Assembly: GCA_015056575.1 (NCBI GenBank)
Contig: SVGA01000014.1
Span: 1-64,000, forward strand
DNA from: Butyrivibrio sp.
Lineage (GTDB): Bacteria > Bacillota > Clostridia > Lachnospirales > Lachnospiraceae
DNA length: 64,000 bases
Direction: 5' to 3'
Each line of letters starts with the position of its first letter. Position 1 is the first letter of the stretch. The translations under genes and the position numbers were made by a program. Shown piece by piece: positions 9,231 to 17,112 of this stretch. The notes beneath the pieces were generated by a model that did not search any database, was not told the DNA's origin, and saw only the letters and a program-made list of their open reading frames with translations.

Positions 9231-10316
9231 ATGAGCAATAACCAGGATTACAGACAGCGCAGAGGCGTTCGGAATACTCAAAATATCATATCCATAATAT
9301 TCTTAAGCCTGGTTGCACTTATGGCGCTTTCCTTCAGCGTGGTACTTCTTATCAGGAACGCTACTCTTCAAAGACAGGAGGACGCCGTAAGGAGCGAGCT
9401 TGATGCCATAAATTCCGAAGGCTATTACACCTCCTATGAGGCTCAGAAGCTGGTGGAAGAGGCCTCCAAGGAAGCTGAGGAGAAGACCAAAAATTCCATC
9501 AGACAGATGATCCAGGAGAAACTTGAAAACGGCGAAGGAACTACGTCGGCTATCAGATCTCTTTTCCCGGATCAGATTGTTGTGGCCAATCAGGGTAGAT
9601 ATTATTTCTTCCCCATCACCGATGCCATCGAGCATCACGGCTTTGAGGCGGATGATTTTGACTACGGCGATGACGGATATCTTACCTATGTGGGGGATGA
9701 CTCTACCGTGGAGTCCAGGATCGGTGTTGATGTGTCCAGGTTCCAGGGAGAGATCGACTGGGAACAGGTTGCCGGGGCAGGTATTGATTTTGCCATGGTA
9801 AGAGCGGGATTTCGCGGTACTACCGAAGGCAAGCTCCTTCAGGATGACTACTTTATAGATAATGTTGAAGGCGCAACGGCAAACGGCATTGATGTGGGTG
9901 TTTACTTCTATTCCCAGGCCATTAACGAAGACGAGGCAATGGAAGAGGTTCAGATGATCCTTGATCTTATTGAGCCCTATAAGATAACTTATCCCGTGGT
10001 GATCGATGTGGAATATGCCGAGTCTGACAAGGCAAGGACAGCAAATCTTACCACCGATGAGTACGAGGCTGTGGTCAAGGTGTTCTGCGAAGCAGTCAAA
10101 AAAGCCGGCTATACTCCCATGGTCTACGGCAACGTAACCTCCTATACACTTCTTATGGATGCGGTTGACGTTGATGACTACGACATATGGGTCGCTTATT
10201 ACGGACTTCCTTTGTACTATCCATATCACTTTGATATCTGGCAGTACAGCAAGAGCGGAAGAGTTGACGGAATCGACGGAGACGTTGACCTTAATATCTG
10301 CATAACGGACTATTGA
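9231..10316 (+). CDS. Membrane-anchored GH25 lysozyme-like muramidase
   Basis: A 361-residue protein with a basic N-terminus, one transmembrane segment (about residues 22-45) and a charged coiled linker. From about residue 163 there is a glycoside hydrolase family 25 domain. The N-terminal beta-strand Asp is in IGVDVSRFQG and the DxE pair is in VVIDVEYAES, the residues expected for the catalytic pocket. It would hydrolyse the MurNAc-GlcNAc bond of peptidoglycan outside the cell, anchored by the N-terminal helix. The start overlaps nothing and lies 5 bases after the YitT gene. Confidence 0.88.
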   Translation: MSNNQDYRQRRGVRNTQNIISIIFLSLVALMALSFSVVLLIRNATLQRQEDAVRSELDAINSEGYYTSYEAQKLVEEASKEAEEKTKNSIRQMIQEKLENGEGTTSAIRSLFPDQIVVANQGRYYFFPITDAIEHHGFEADDFDYGDDGYLTYVGDDSTVESRIGVDVSRFQGEIDWEQVAGAGIDFAMVRAGFRGTTEGKLLQDDYFIDNVEGATANGIDVGVYFYSQAINEDEAMEEVQMILDLIEPYKITYPVVIDVEYAESDKARTANLTTDEYEAVVKVFCEAVKKAGYTPMVYGNVTSYTLLMDAVDVDDYDIWVAYYGLPLYYPYHFDIWQYSKSGRVDGIDGDVDLNICITDY

Positions 10317-10317
10317 T

Positions 10318-11163
10318 ATGAATAATTTGGAAGATTATGAACAGAAGGGATACCTGGATGAGGATTTTCACTTCTTTCACATAAGAAGCAGCGAGAGCCT
10401 TGATGTTCCTTTTCACTACCATGATTTTCATAAACTGATCCTTATTCTCAGCGGAGACGTTAAATATTACATCGAAGGGCTTGAGTACCAGCTTATGCCC
10501 TTCGATTTTGTGCTTGTTAACAGGTTTTTTATCCATAAGCCGGAAAGCGGAGAAGACCAGGGAAAAGGCGACTATGACAGGATTATCCTTTATCTTAAGG
10601 ATGAGTTCCTTGAAAAGTACGGACTTTTGGATGCCTTTGAAAAGGCAAGGCAGCTTAAGAGCTATGTGGTCAGATTTCCCGGTAATGTCAGTGCTTCCAT
10701 ATACGAGCTTTTGGAAATCCTGGAAAAAGACCTTTCGATAAGAGATAAGGAATACGCAGGAGAGCTGACGGTGAGACTTGATGTACTGCGTGTCCTTATC
10801 GCCTTCAATAAGGCCTGTGTCAGCGAGGATATGGGATTTAAGCCTGAGGCCAGATACAACAGGAAGGTGATAGAACTCATAGAGTATATTACCGACAATC
10901 TGACCTGTGATCTTTCCATAGATTCTCTGGCGGATCACTTCTTTATGAGCAAGTATCATATGATGAGGATATTCAAGTCAGAGACCGGCTATTCCATCCA
11001 TCAGTACATCACGGAGAAGAGAGTGATCCTGGCACGAAATCTTATAATGTCGGGAACGGCAGCCACGGCGGCATGTCTTGACTGCGGGTTTAAGGACTAC
11101 TCATCCTTCAGCAGGGCATTTAAAAACCAGCTGGGGATTTTGCCCTCGGATATCAGAGTTTAA
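10318..11163 (+). CDS. AraC family transcriptional regulator
   Basis: A 281-residue regulator with an N-terminal cupin-like ligand domain (VPFHYHDFHKLILILSG; histidines as in AraC_binding) and a C-terminal double helix-turn-helix of about 100 residues. The second HTH signature is CGFKDYSSFSRAFKNQLGILPSD. It starts 1 base after the lysozyme stop and ends the rnc-to-araC run at a strong terminator. The ligand and targets cannot be read from the sequence; the adjacent lysozyme or the YitT gene are candidates. Confidence 0.87.
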   Translation: MNNLEDYEQKGYLDEDFHFFHIRSSESLDVPFHYHDFHKLILILSGDVKYYIEGLEYQLMPFDFVLVNRFFIHKPESGEDQGKGDYDRIILYLKDEFLEKYGLLDAFEKARQLKSYVVRFPGNVSASIYELLEILEKDLSIRDKEYAGELTVRLDVLRVLIAFNKACVSEDMGFKPEARYNRKVIELIEYITDNLTCDLSIDSLADHFFMSKYHMMRIFKSETGYSIHQYITEKRVILARNLIMSGTAATAACLDCGFKDYSSFSRAFKNQLGILPSDIRV

Positions 11164-11173
11164 GCGGATTTGT

Positions 11174-11212
11174 AAGTGTCAAGAAAAAATACTTGACACT
11201 TATATTTTTTTG
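11174..11212 (+). terminator. Strong terminator after araC-type gene
   Basis: Perfect 10-base stem AAGTGTCAAG / CTTGACACTT with an 8-base loop and the tail ATATTTTTTT. The descending arm contains TTGACA, which is also the -35 box of the next promoter. Confidence 0.9.
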
Positions 11213-11221
11213 GTCTATTAT
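11193..11221 (+). promoter_or_regulatory. Promoter of ylxM-ffh operon
   Basis: TTGACA (11193-11198), 17-base spacer and TATTAT (11216-11221), a near-consensus sigma-A promoter that overlaps the preceding terminator. The ylxM start is 30 bases downstream. Confidence 0.8.
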
Positions 11222-11250
11222 AGCCATTGTGCATTAAAAGGTGAGGTGCT

Positions 11251-11589
11251 ATGGAGAAGATCGTAGAACAGGGTTTGTTATATGACTTTTACGGTGAGCT
11301 TCTTACAGATCATCAGAGACAGATCTATGAAGCTGCTGTTTATAATGATATGTCCCTTACTGAGATCGCAGAGGAACATGGCATCAGCAAGCAGGGTGTA
11401 CATGATCTTATAAAGAGATGCACCAACACCCTTTGGGGATATGAGAACAAGCTTCATATGATCCGCAGATTCGAAGCTATCAAGAATAACGCAGATCAGC
11501 TCCTTAAGGTTTCCGAAGAGGGCGGCAGCGACGATCTTGCGGAGGATGTTCGTAAAATTGCCCTGAAGATAATAGAGGAGCTTGGTTAA
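11251..11589 (+). CDS. ylxM: YlxM family SRP-associated helix-turn-helix protein
   Basis: A 112-residue protein with a sigma-70 region 4-like helix-turn-helix (LTDHQRQIYEAAVYNDMSLTEIAEEHGISKQGVHDLIKR). YlxM is encoded with Ffh in Firmicutes and is known from streptococci to bind SRP components and modulate SRP GTPase activity; a DNA-binding role is not established. The start ATG follows AAGGTGAGG. The stop overlaps the ffh start (TAATG), which supports the functional link. Confidence 0.9.
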   Translation: MEKIVEQGLLYDFYGELLTDHQRQIYEAAVYNDMSLTEIAEEHGISKQGVHDLIKRCTNTLWGYENKLHMIRRFEAIKNNADQLLKVSEEGGSDDLAEDVRKIALKIIEELG

Positions 11590-12953
11590 TGGCTTTTGAA
11601 AGTCTTACAGATAAACTGCAAAATGTTTTTAAAGGTCTTCGCAGCAAGGGACTTCTTACGGAAGAGGATGTAAAGACAGCCTTAAAGGAAGTCAAGATGG
11701 CACTTCTTGAAGCGGACGTAAGCTTCAAGGTTGTGAAGCAGTTCGTGAATTCCGTACAGGAGAGGGCTGTCGGCGAGGATGTATTAAAGGGACTCAATCC
11801 CGGTCAGATGGTCATCAAGATAGTTAATGAAGAGATGACTGCTCTTATGGGCTCCGATACCACGGAGATAAAGTTCCGGCCCATCAATGAGATCACTGTC
11901 ATCATGATGTGCGGTCTTCAGGGTGCAGGTAAGACAACCACAGCAGCCAAGATTGCCGGTAAGATCAAGCTGAAGGGCAGGAAGCCCATGCTGGTAGCAG
12001 GTGATATTTACAGGCCTGCCGCTGTTGATCAGCTCAAGATCAATGCAGAAAAGCAGGGCGTAGATTTCTTTTCCCTGGGAACTGATATAAGCCCGGTTGA
12101 GATAGCAAAGGCTTCCATCGAGGAAGCCCGGAAGAAAGGCAACAACGTAGTTATCATAGATACAGCCGGTCGTCTCCAGATTGATGAAGCCATGATGAAG
12201 GAGCTTATCGATATCAAAGAGGCGGTTACGGTACACCAGACTCTTCTGGTTGTAGACGCCATGACCGGTCAGGAAGCTGTTAATGTGGCTTCCGAGTTTA
12301 ATGAGAAGGTCGGCATCGACGGAATCATCCTTTCCAAGATGGACGGTGATTCGAGAGGCGGTGCGGCACTTTCAACTAAGGCTGTTACAGGCAAGCCGAT
12401 CCTGTATGTGGGTATGGGAGAGAAGCTGTCGGATCTTGAGCAGTTCTATCCCGACAGAATGGCAAGCCGTATCCTTGGTATGGGCGATGTTTTAAGCCTT
12501 ATCGACAAGGCTGTTGAGGCCAACGCCGAGATGGATGCCCAGAAAGAAAAAGAGATGGCCCAGAAGATGAAGAAGGGCAAGCTCGATTTCGAAATGTACC
12601 TTGAAAGCATGAAACAGATGAGAAACATGGGCGGCCTTGGAGCCATCCTGGGGATGCTCCCGGGTATGGGGGCCAAGATCAGCGATGATCAGCTTCCCGA
12701 CGAGAAGCAGCTGGCAAGAATTGAAGCCATCGTGCTTTCCATGACTCCCGAGGAACGCAAGAATCCCAAGCTCATGTCTCCTCAGAGAAAGTTCAGGATT
12801 GCCAAGGGGTCGGGCAATGACATTGCAGATGTAAACCGTTTTATAAAGCAGTTTGATCAGGCCCAGAAGATGATGAAGCAGATGCCCGGTCTTATGGGCA
12901 AAAGAGGCGGCTTTGGCAAATTCGGCGGCTTCGGCGGCAACAAATTTTTTTAA
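11589..12953 (+). CDS. ffh: Signal recognition particle protein Ffh
   Basis: GTPase and signal-sequence-binding subunit of SRP. The 454-residue protein has an N-terminal helical bundle, a G domain with G1 GLQGAGKTTT, ADIYRPAAVDQL-like box (GDIYRPAAVDQL), DTAGR and SKMDGDSRGG. A Met-rich M domain (about residues 305-430) binds the signal peptide and 4.5S RNA. It ends in a Gly/Phe/Lys-rich tail. Its receptor ftsY is 4.5 kb upstream. A short A/T-rich gap precedes rpsP. Confidence 0.96.
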   Translation: MAFESLTDKLQNVFKGLRSKGLLTEEDVKTALKEVKMALLEADVSFKVVKQFVNSVQERAVGEDVLKGLNPGQMVIKIVNEEMTALMGSDTTEIKFRPINEITVIMMCGLQGAGKTTTAAKIAGKIKLKGRKPMLVAGDIYRPAAVDQLKINAEKQGVDFFSLGTDISPVEIAKASIEEARKKGNNVVIIDTAGRLQIDEAMMKELIDIKEAVTVHQTLLVVDAMTGQEAVNVASEFNEKVGIDGIILSKMDGDSRGGAALSTKAVTGKPILYVGMGEKLSDLEQFYPDRMASRILGMGDVLSLIDKAVEANAEMDAQKEKEMAQKMKKGKLDFEMYLESMKQMRNMGGLGAILGMLPGMGAKISDDQLPDEKQLARIEAIVLSMTPEERKNPKLMSPQRKFRIAKGSGNDIADVNRFIKQFDQAQKMMKQMPGLMGKRGGFGKFGGFGGNKFF

Positions 12954-13035
12954 ATGAGATATGTTTCCAGCTAATGCTGTTAGATACATATAATACAATC
13001 AATCTATCTTATAATTGAAAATGGAGGAAATTAAA

Positions 13036-13281
13036 ATGGCAGTAAAGATCAGATTAAAGAGAATTGGTAAGAAGAAGGTTCCTTTCTACAGAATCATCGT
13101 TTCAGATTCTAAGTTCCCTGTACAGGGTAAGTTTATCGAGGAGATCGGAACATACGATCCCAACACAGATCCCAGCACAGTAAAGGTTAACGAGGAGCTT
13201 GCAAAGAAGTGGCTTTCAAACGGCGCTCAGCCCACAGAGTCAGTTGCTAAGCTGTTCAGACAGGCCGGCATTCAGAAATAA
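13036..13281 (+). CDS. rpsP: 30S ribosomal protein S16
   Basis: An 81-residue basic small-subunit protein with the S16 N-terminus [22 protein letters not shown]. The start at 13036 is preferred over an upstream in-frame ATG at 13015 because GGAGG (13023-13027) is correctly spaced to it and the family begins MAVK. It leads the rpsP-khpA-trmD gene order of Firmicutes. A TATAAT at 12989-12994 upstream could be a local -10 box, but no good -35 partner is visible. Confidence 0.95.
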   Translation: MAVKIRLKRIGKKKVPFYRIIVSDSKFPVQGKFIEEIGTYDPNTDPSTVKVNEELAKKWLSNGAQPTESVAKLFRQAGIQK

Positions 13282-13321
13282 TCATCTGTAATTTCAATAT
13301 AATAATGCCGGAGGTAAAGCA

Positions 13322-13549
13322 ATGAAAGAATTGGTTGAAGTTATCGCAAAAGCGCTTGTCGATAATCCGGATGAAGTTGTTGTTACCGAGAAGAAAGACG
13401 GACGCAATATAATGATTGAGCTTCATGTAGCACCTTCAGACATGGGCAAAGTAATTGGAAAGCAGGGCCGCATTGCAAAGGCAATCCGTGCCGTTGTTAA
13501 GGCAGCATCAACCAGAGATGACCTCAAGGTGGATGTGGAGATAATCTAA
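13322..13549 (+). CDS. khpA: KH-domain RNA-binding protein KhpA
   Basis: A 75-residue single KH domain protein (YlqC family). The RNA-binding GxxG loop is GKQG within GKVIGKQGRIAKAIR. In streptococci KhpA works with KhpB and affects cell elongation and many transcripts. The GGAGG ribosome site at about 13310 is well spaced. It sits between rpsP and trmD as in Bacillus and Streptococcus. Confidence 0.93.
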   Translation: MKELVEVIAKALVDNPDEVVVTEKKDGRNIMIELHVAPSDMGKVIGKQGRIAKAIRAVVKAASTRDDLKVDVEII

Positions 13550-13555
13550 ACTTAT

Positions 13556-13586
13556 ATGCCGTCTCAAAGGTTCTTTGGGGCGGCAT
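13556..13586 (+). other. Long hairpin just before trmD-rimM start
   Basis: Fourteen-base stem (13556-13569 with 13573-13586) closed by a 3-base GTT loop; two pairs are G-U wobbles. It is followed by TATTACAC rather than a T-run, so it is a poor terminator. It lies 14 bases before the start codon, where no Shine-Dalgarno sequence is visible. It may limit translation or be a processing site. Confidence 0.7.
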
Positions 13587-13600
13587 TATTACACAAAACT

Positions 13601-14824
13601 ATGAGATTTCATATTATGACTCTTTTCCCTGAGATGGTGGAACAGGGGCTTGATACCAGTATTCTGGGCAGAGCCAGGGACAAAGGCCTTATAGATTTCG
13701 AGGCGGTAAACATCAGGGATTTTTCAAAGGACATTAAACACCGCAAGGTGGATGATTATACATACGGAGGCGGGGCAGGCATGCTGATGCAGGCTCAGCC
13801 TATTTATGACTGTTATAAGTCTATAAAGGACAGGATAAGTGATGGTTCTTTTGACGGCGACAGGAAATTAAGGGTTGTCTATGTGACACCTCAGGGCGCT
13901 GTCTTTAACCAGAAGATGGCCTCTGACATGGCTGGCGAAGATGATCTTGTGTTCCTGTGCGGACACTATGAGGGCGTTGATGAGAGGGTTCTTCAGGAGA
14001 TAGTTACGGATTACGTCTCCATAGGAGACTATGTTCTTACAGGCGGTGAGCTTCCGGCGATGGTGATGATAGATGCCATATCCAGGCTGGTTCCGGGAGT
14101 CCTTAATAACGATGAGTCGGCAATGACCGAGAGCTTTTCGGGGAATCTCCTTGAATATCCGCAGTATTCAAGGCCTGAGGAGTGGATGGGCATGAAAGTA
14201 CCGGCAATCCTTTTGTCGGGAGATCACAGGAAGGTTGATGAGTGGAGGCACAAGCAGTGTGTGCTTCGTACGAGAGAGAGGAGACCCGATCTATACATGG
14301 AATATATGAAAACTGAGAGATTTCAGGTAGGTGTCATAGCATCAACTCACGGACTTCAGGGAGAGGTGAACGTATTCCCCACAACCGAAGATCCCGCAAG
14401 ATTTAAGAAGCTTAAGAAGGTAAGACTCCACACCGCAAGGGGTGAGGAGATCGACCTTGATATTGCAAGTGCCAGATTCTTCAAGAAATTTGTTATTGTT
14501 AAGTTCAAGCAGTTCAACAACATCAATGATGTTGAGAAGTTTAAGGGGTGCGAGCTTACCATTGACAGAAAGGACGCCATAAAGCTTCAGCCCGGTGAGT
14601 ATTACTGCGCAGATCTTATCGGTATGACCATCGTAGACGAAGAGGAAAAAGAGCTGGGGACTCTGTCGGAGATCCTTCAGACAGGCGCTAACGACGTTTA
14701 TGAGATGACTCTTAAGGACTCGGAGGAGAAAGTTTATATACCTGCGATAAAAGAGTGCATTAAACAGATAGATGTTGAGAATCGCAGAATTGTGATCCAT
14801 GTAATGGACGGACTGCTAAATTAA
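13601..14824 (+). CDS. trmD-rimM: TrmD-RimM fusion: tRNA m1G37 methyltransferase and ribosome maturation factor
   Basis: One 407-residue reading frame joins two normally separate proteins. Residues 1-235 are TrmD, the SPOUT enzyme that methylates G37 of tRNA with S-adenosylmethionine. It has MTLFPEM at the N-terminus, DYTYGGGAGMLM, the knot motifs FLCGHYEGVDERV and GDYVLTGGELPAMVMIDAI, and the C-terminal RTRERRPDL. Residues 236-407 are a full-length RimM for 30S maturation, starting MKTERFQVGVIASTHGLQGEV with the PRC-barrel region near ADLIGMTIVDEEE. The RimM Met is retained but no stop separates the parts. The start at 13601 is set by TrmD homology; the in-frame ATG at 13556 lies inside a hairpin. 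No clear ribosome site precedes it. Confidence 0.92.
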   Translation: MRFHIMTLFPEMVEQGLDTSILGRARDKGLIDFEAVNIRDFSKDIKHRKVDDYTYGGGAGMLMQAQPIYDCYKSIKDRISDGSFDGDRKLRVVYVTPQGAVFNQKMASDMAGEDDLVFLCGHYEGVDERVLQEIVTDYVSIGDYVLTGGELPAMVMIDAISRLVPGVLNNDESAMTESFSGNLLEYPQYSRPEEWMGMKVPAILLSGDHRKVDEWRHKQCVLRTRERRPDLYMEYMKTERFQVGVIASTHGLQGEVNVFPTTEDPARFKKLKKVRLHTARGEEIDLDIASARFFKKFVIVKFKQFNNINDVEKFKGCELTIDRKDAIKLQPGEYYCADLIGMTIVDEEEKELGTLSEILQTGANDVYEMTLKDSEEKVYIPAIKECIKQIDVENRRIVIHVMDGLLN

Positions 14825-14932
14825 TATAATTTTAATTTTTGATGACTTTTAAGGCTAAATGAATTATAATAGCTTATATATGTATATTGTTATGATACAT
14901 TAGTTAAACACAAGATATTGGGGTAAATCATC

Positions 14933-15709
14933 ATGATAGACTATACAGAAGGTGCCGGATATCAGTACCATACACATGTTAAACCCGGAGATGTAGGAAG
15001 ATATGTGCTTCTTACAGGTGATCCCGGAAGATGCGAATCAATTTCGAAATACTTTGACGATCCTAAATTTGTTGCATATAACAGAGAATACAACTGCTAC
15101 ACCGGTTATTTGGACGGAGAGAAGGTAAGCGTTATTTCCCATGGAATCGGAGGCGCTTCTACAGCCATCTGCGTGGAAGAGCTTTATAAGTGCGGCGCAG
15201 ATACCTTTATCCGTATGGGAACCTCAGGCGGAATGCAGGATGATGTAATGGGCGGCGATATTGTCATTGTCTCCGGAGCCATCCGCGCCGAGGGTACTTC
15301 CAAAGAGTATGCTCCTATTGAGTACCCGGCTGTGGCTACTTTTGATGTGGTAAACGCTCTTGTTACAGGTGCCAAAAAGAACGGTGCCAAGTATCACGTG
15401 GGTGTTTGTCAGTGCAAGGATTCCTTCTTTGGACAGCATGAGCCGGAGACCAAGCCCGTTGGACAGGAGCTTCTTTATAAGTGGGATGCCTGGATCAAAT
15501 GCGGATGCCTTTGCTCGGAGATGGAGAGCTCCACGCTTTTTGTTGTGGGTGACTATTTAAGAGCAAGGACAGGAGCGGTTCTTCTTGTGGTAGCTAACCA
15601 GGAGAGAGCCAAGAAGGGACTCCCCAATCCTCAGGCACATGATATGGAGATCGTTTACAAGACCACCATCGATGCCATCAGGGAGCTCATTAAATTGGAT
15701 AAAACCTGA
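14933..15709 (+). CDS. udp: Nucleoside phosphorylase, uridine phosphorylase type
   Basis: A 258-residue member of the PNP/UDP phosphorylase superfamily, which splits nucleosides with phosphate into base and ribose-1-phosphate. Visible motifs are LLTGDPGR (phosphate-binding region), HGIGGAS, RMGTSGGMQ and the ribose-binding Glu in CSEMESSTLF. The sequence resembles uridine phosphorylase more than purine enzymes, but substrate is inferred. It starts a nucleoside uptake and salvage run with the BMP transporter and cytidine deaminase. A TATGAT preceded by TG (extended -10, 14888-14896) is a weak promoter candidate. Confidence 0.82.
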   Translation: MIDYTEGAGYQYHTHVKPGDVGRYVLLTGDPGRCESISKYFDDPKFVAYNREYNCYTGYLDGEKVSVISHGIGGASTAICVEELYKCGADTFIRMGTSGGMQDDVMGGDIVIVSGAIRAEGTSKEYAPIEYPAVATFDVVNALVTGAKKNGAKYHVGVCQCKDSFFGQHEPETKPVGQELLYKWDAWIKCGCLCSEMESSTLFVVGDYLRARTGAVLLVVANQERAKKGLPNPQAHDMEIVYKTTIDAIRELIKLDKT

Positions 15710-15766
15710 AATATGGTTTTATTATAAATGTTTCTATCATATTTTATTTTTAAACGGAGGGAAATT

Positions 15767-17005
15767 ATGAAAAAGAAACTTCTCGCAGTTCTTATGGCTG
15801 CAACAATGGTATCTTCTCTCGTAGCTTGCGGCAATTCTGCTGCTCCTGCTGAGACAACAGATACTCAGGCAACAGAGACAACAGTAGAGGAGGCAGCACC
15901 TGCAGAGACAGAGGCAGAGACTGCTGAGACTACAGAGGCAGCTGAGCCCGCTGCTGAGGCAACTGATATGAAGGTTGCTATGGTTACAGACTACGGCGAT
16001 ATCACAGACCAGTCTTTCAACCAGTCAACATATGAGGCATGTAAGGCTTTCGGTGAGGCTAACGGCGTTGACTTCACATACTACAAGCCCGAAGGTGATT
16101 CAGATGCTGAGAGAGTTGCCATGATCGACAAGGCAGTAGCTGATGGCTACAACGTAGTTGTTATGCCCGGTTACGCTTTCGCAGGCGCTATCAAAGAGAC
16201 AGCTGATATGTATCCCGATGTTAAGTTCGTAGCTCTTGACGTTTCTGAGTACGATCTTGAGGGTGACGAGTCAGACTTCAACAATGAGACATTTGCTAAC
16301 GTATTCTCAGCTGTATACCAGGAAGAGCTTCCCGGATACATGGCTGGTTATGCAGCAGTAAAGATGGGCTTCACAAAGCTCGGCTTCCTTGGTGGAATGG
16401 CTGTTCCTGCTGTTATCCGTTATGGTTACGGTTTCGTACAGGGTGCTGACGCTGCAGCTGCAGAGCTTGGCGCTGATGTAGAGATCAACTATGCTTACGG
16501 TAACCAGTTCTACGGTGATTCCGACATCACAGCTGCTATGGATACATGGTATCAGGGCGGCACAGAAGTTGTATTTGCTTGCGGCGGTGGTATCTTCACA
16601 TCTGCAGGTGAGGCAGCTGCAAAGGTTGGCGGCAAGGTTATCGGTGTTGACGTTGACCAGAAGGGCACTATCGACGGAATGTTCGGCGATGGTATCACAG
16701 TTACATCCGCTATGAAGGGTCTTCAGGCTACAGTTAATACACTGCTCTCAGCTATCAGAGATGGTCAGTGGGATTCTTACGCCGGCAAGATCCAGACTCT
16801 TGGCCTTGTATCTGCTGATGATATGAGCCTCAACTATGTAGGTCTTCCTGAATCAACTGTATGGACAGATGGATTCACAGAGGCTGATTACAACGCACTT
16901 GTTGCTGATATGGTTAACGGCAAGATCACAGTTTCCAACGATTCTTCCGCTGAGCAGCCTTCAGCTACAACAGCTAAGATCAACTTCCAGGGCAACATTA
17001 AGTAA
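15767..17005 (+). CDS. BMP family nucleoside-binding lipoprotein
   Basis: A 412-residue substrate-binding lipoprotein of a nucleoside ABC transporter. The signal peptide ends in the lipobox LVAC, with lipidated C21. A low-complexity Ala/Thr/Glu tether (about residues 22-65) leads to the BMP domain beginning MKVAMVTDYGDITDQSFNQ. The start at 15767 follows ACGGAGGG; an in-frame ATG at 15728 would spoil the signal peptide. A hairpin behind the gene probably lowers expression of the downstream ATPase and permeases relative to this binding protein. Confidence 0.9.
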   Translation: MKKKLLAVLMAATMVSSLVACGNSAAPAETTDTQATETTVEEAAPAETEAETAETTEAAEPAAEATDMKVAMVTDYGDITDQSFNQSTYEACKAFGEANGVDFTYYKPEGDSDAERVAMIDKAVADGYNVVVMPGYAFAGAIKETADMYPDVKFVALDVSEYDLEGDESDFNNETFANVFSAVYQEELPGYMAGYAAVKMGFTKLGFLGGMAVPAVIRYGYGFVQGADAAAAELGADVEINYAYGNQFYGDSDITAAMDTWYQGGTEVVFACGGGIFTSAGEAAAKVGGKVIGVDVDQKGTIDGMFGDGITVTSAMKGLQATVNTLLSAIRDGQWDSYAGKIQTLGLVSADDMSLNYVGLPESTVWTDGFTEADYNALVADMVNGKITVSNDSSAEQPSATTAKINFQGNIK

Positions 17006-17034
17006 TCAGAAATAATTATGGCCATTTGGTCATC

Positions 17035-17070
17035 AGGGCCGGCGGACTCATAATCTTCCGGCCTTATTTC
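17035..17070 (+). terminator. Intercistronic hairpin, probable partial terminator
   Basis: Eight-base stem AGGGCCGG / CCGGCCTT (one G-U) followed by ATTTCTTA. The loop is 15 bases. The modest U-tract and its place between binding protein and ATPase genes suggest an attenuator or RNA-stabilising stem. Confidence 0.6.
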
Positions 17071-17112
17071 TTACTATAGGGAAAATGAAATATAAGTATG
17101 GAGGGTATGTCA

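Noticed and set aside
9303..10229. A 308-codon minus-strand frame opposite the GH25 gene
   Set aside because: It covers the lysozyme gene in antisense, has no recognisable domain and no ribosome site. The plus-strand frame has intact catalytic motifs.
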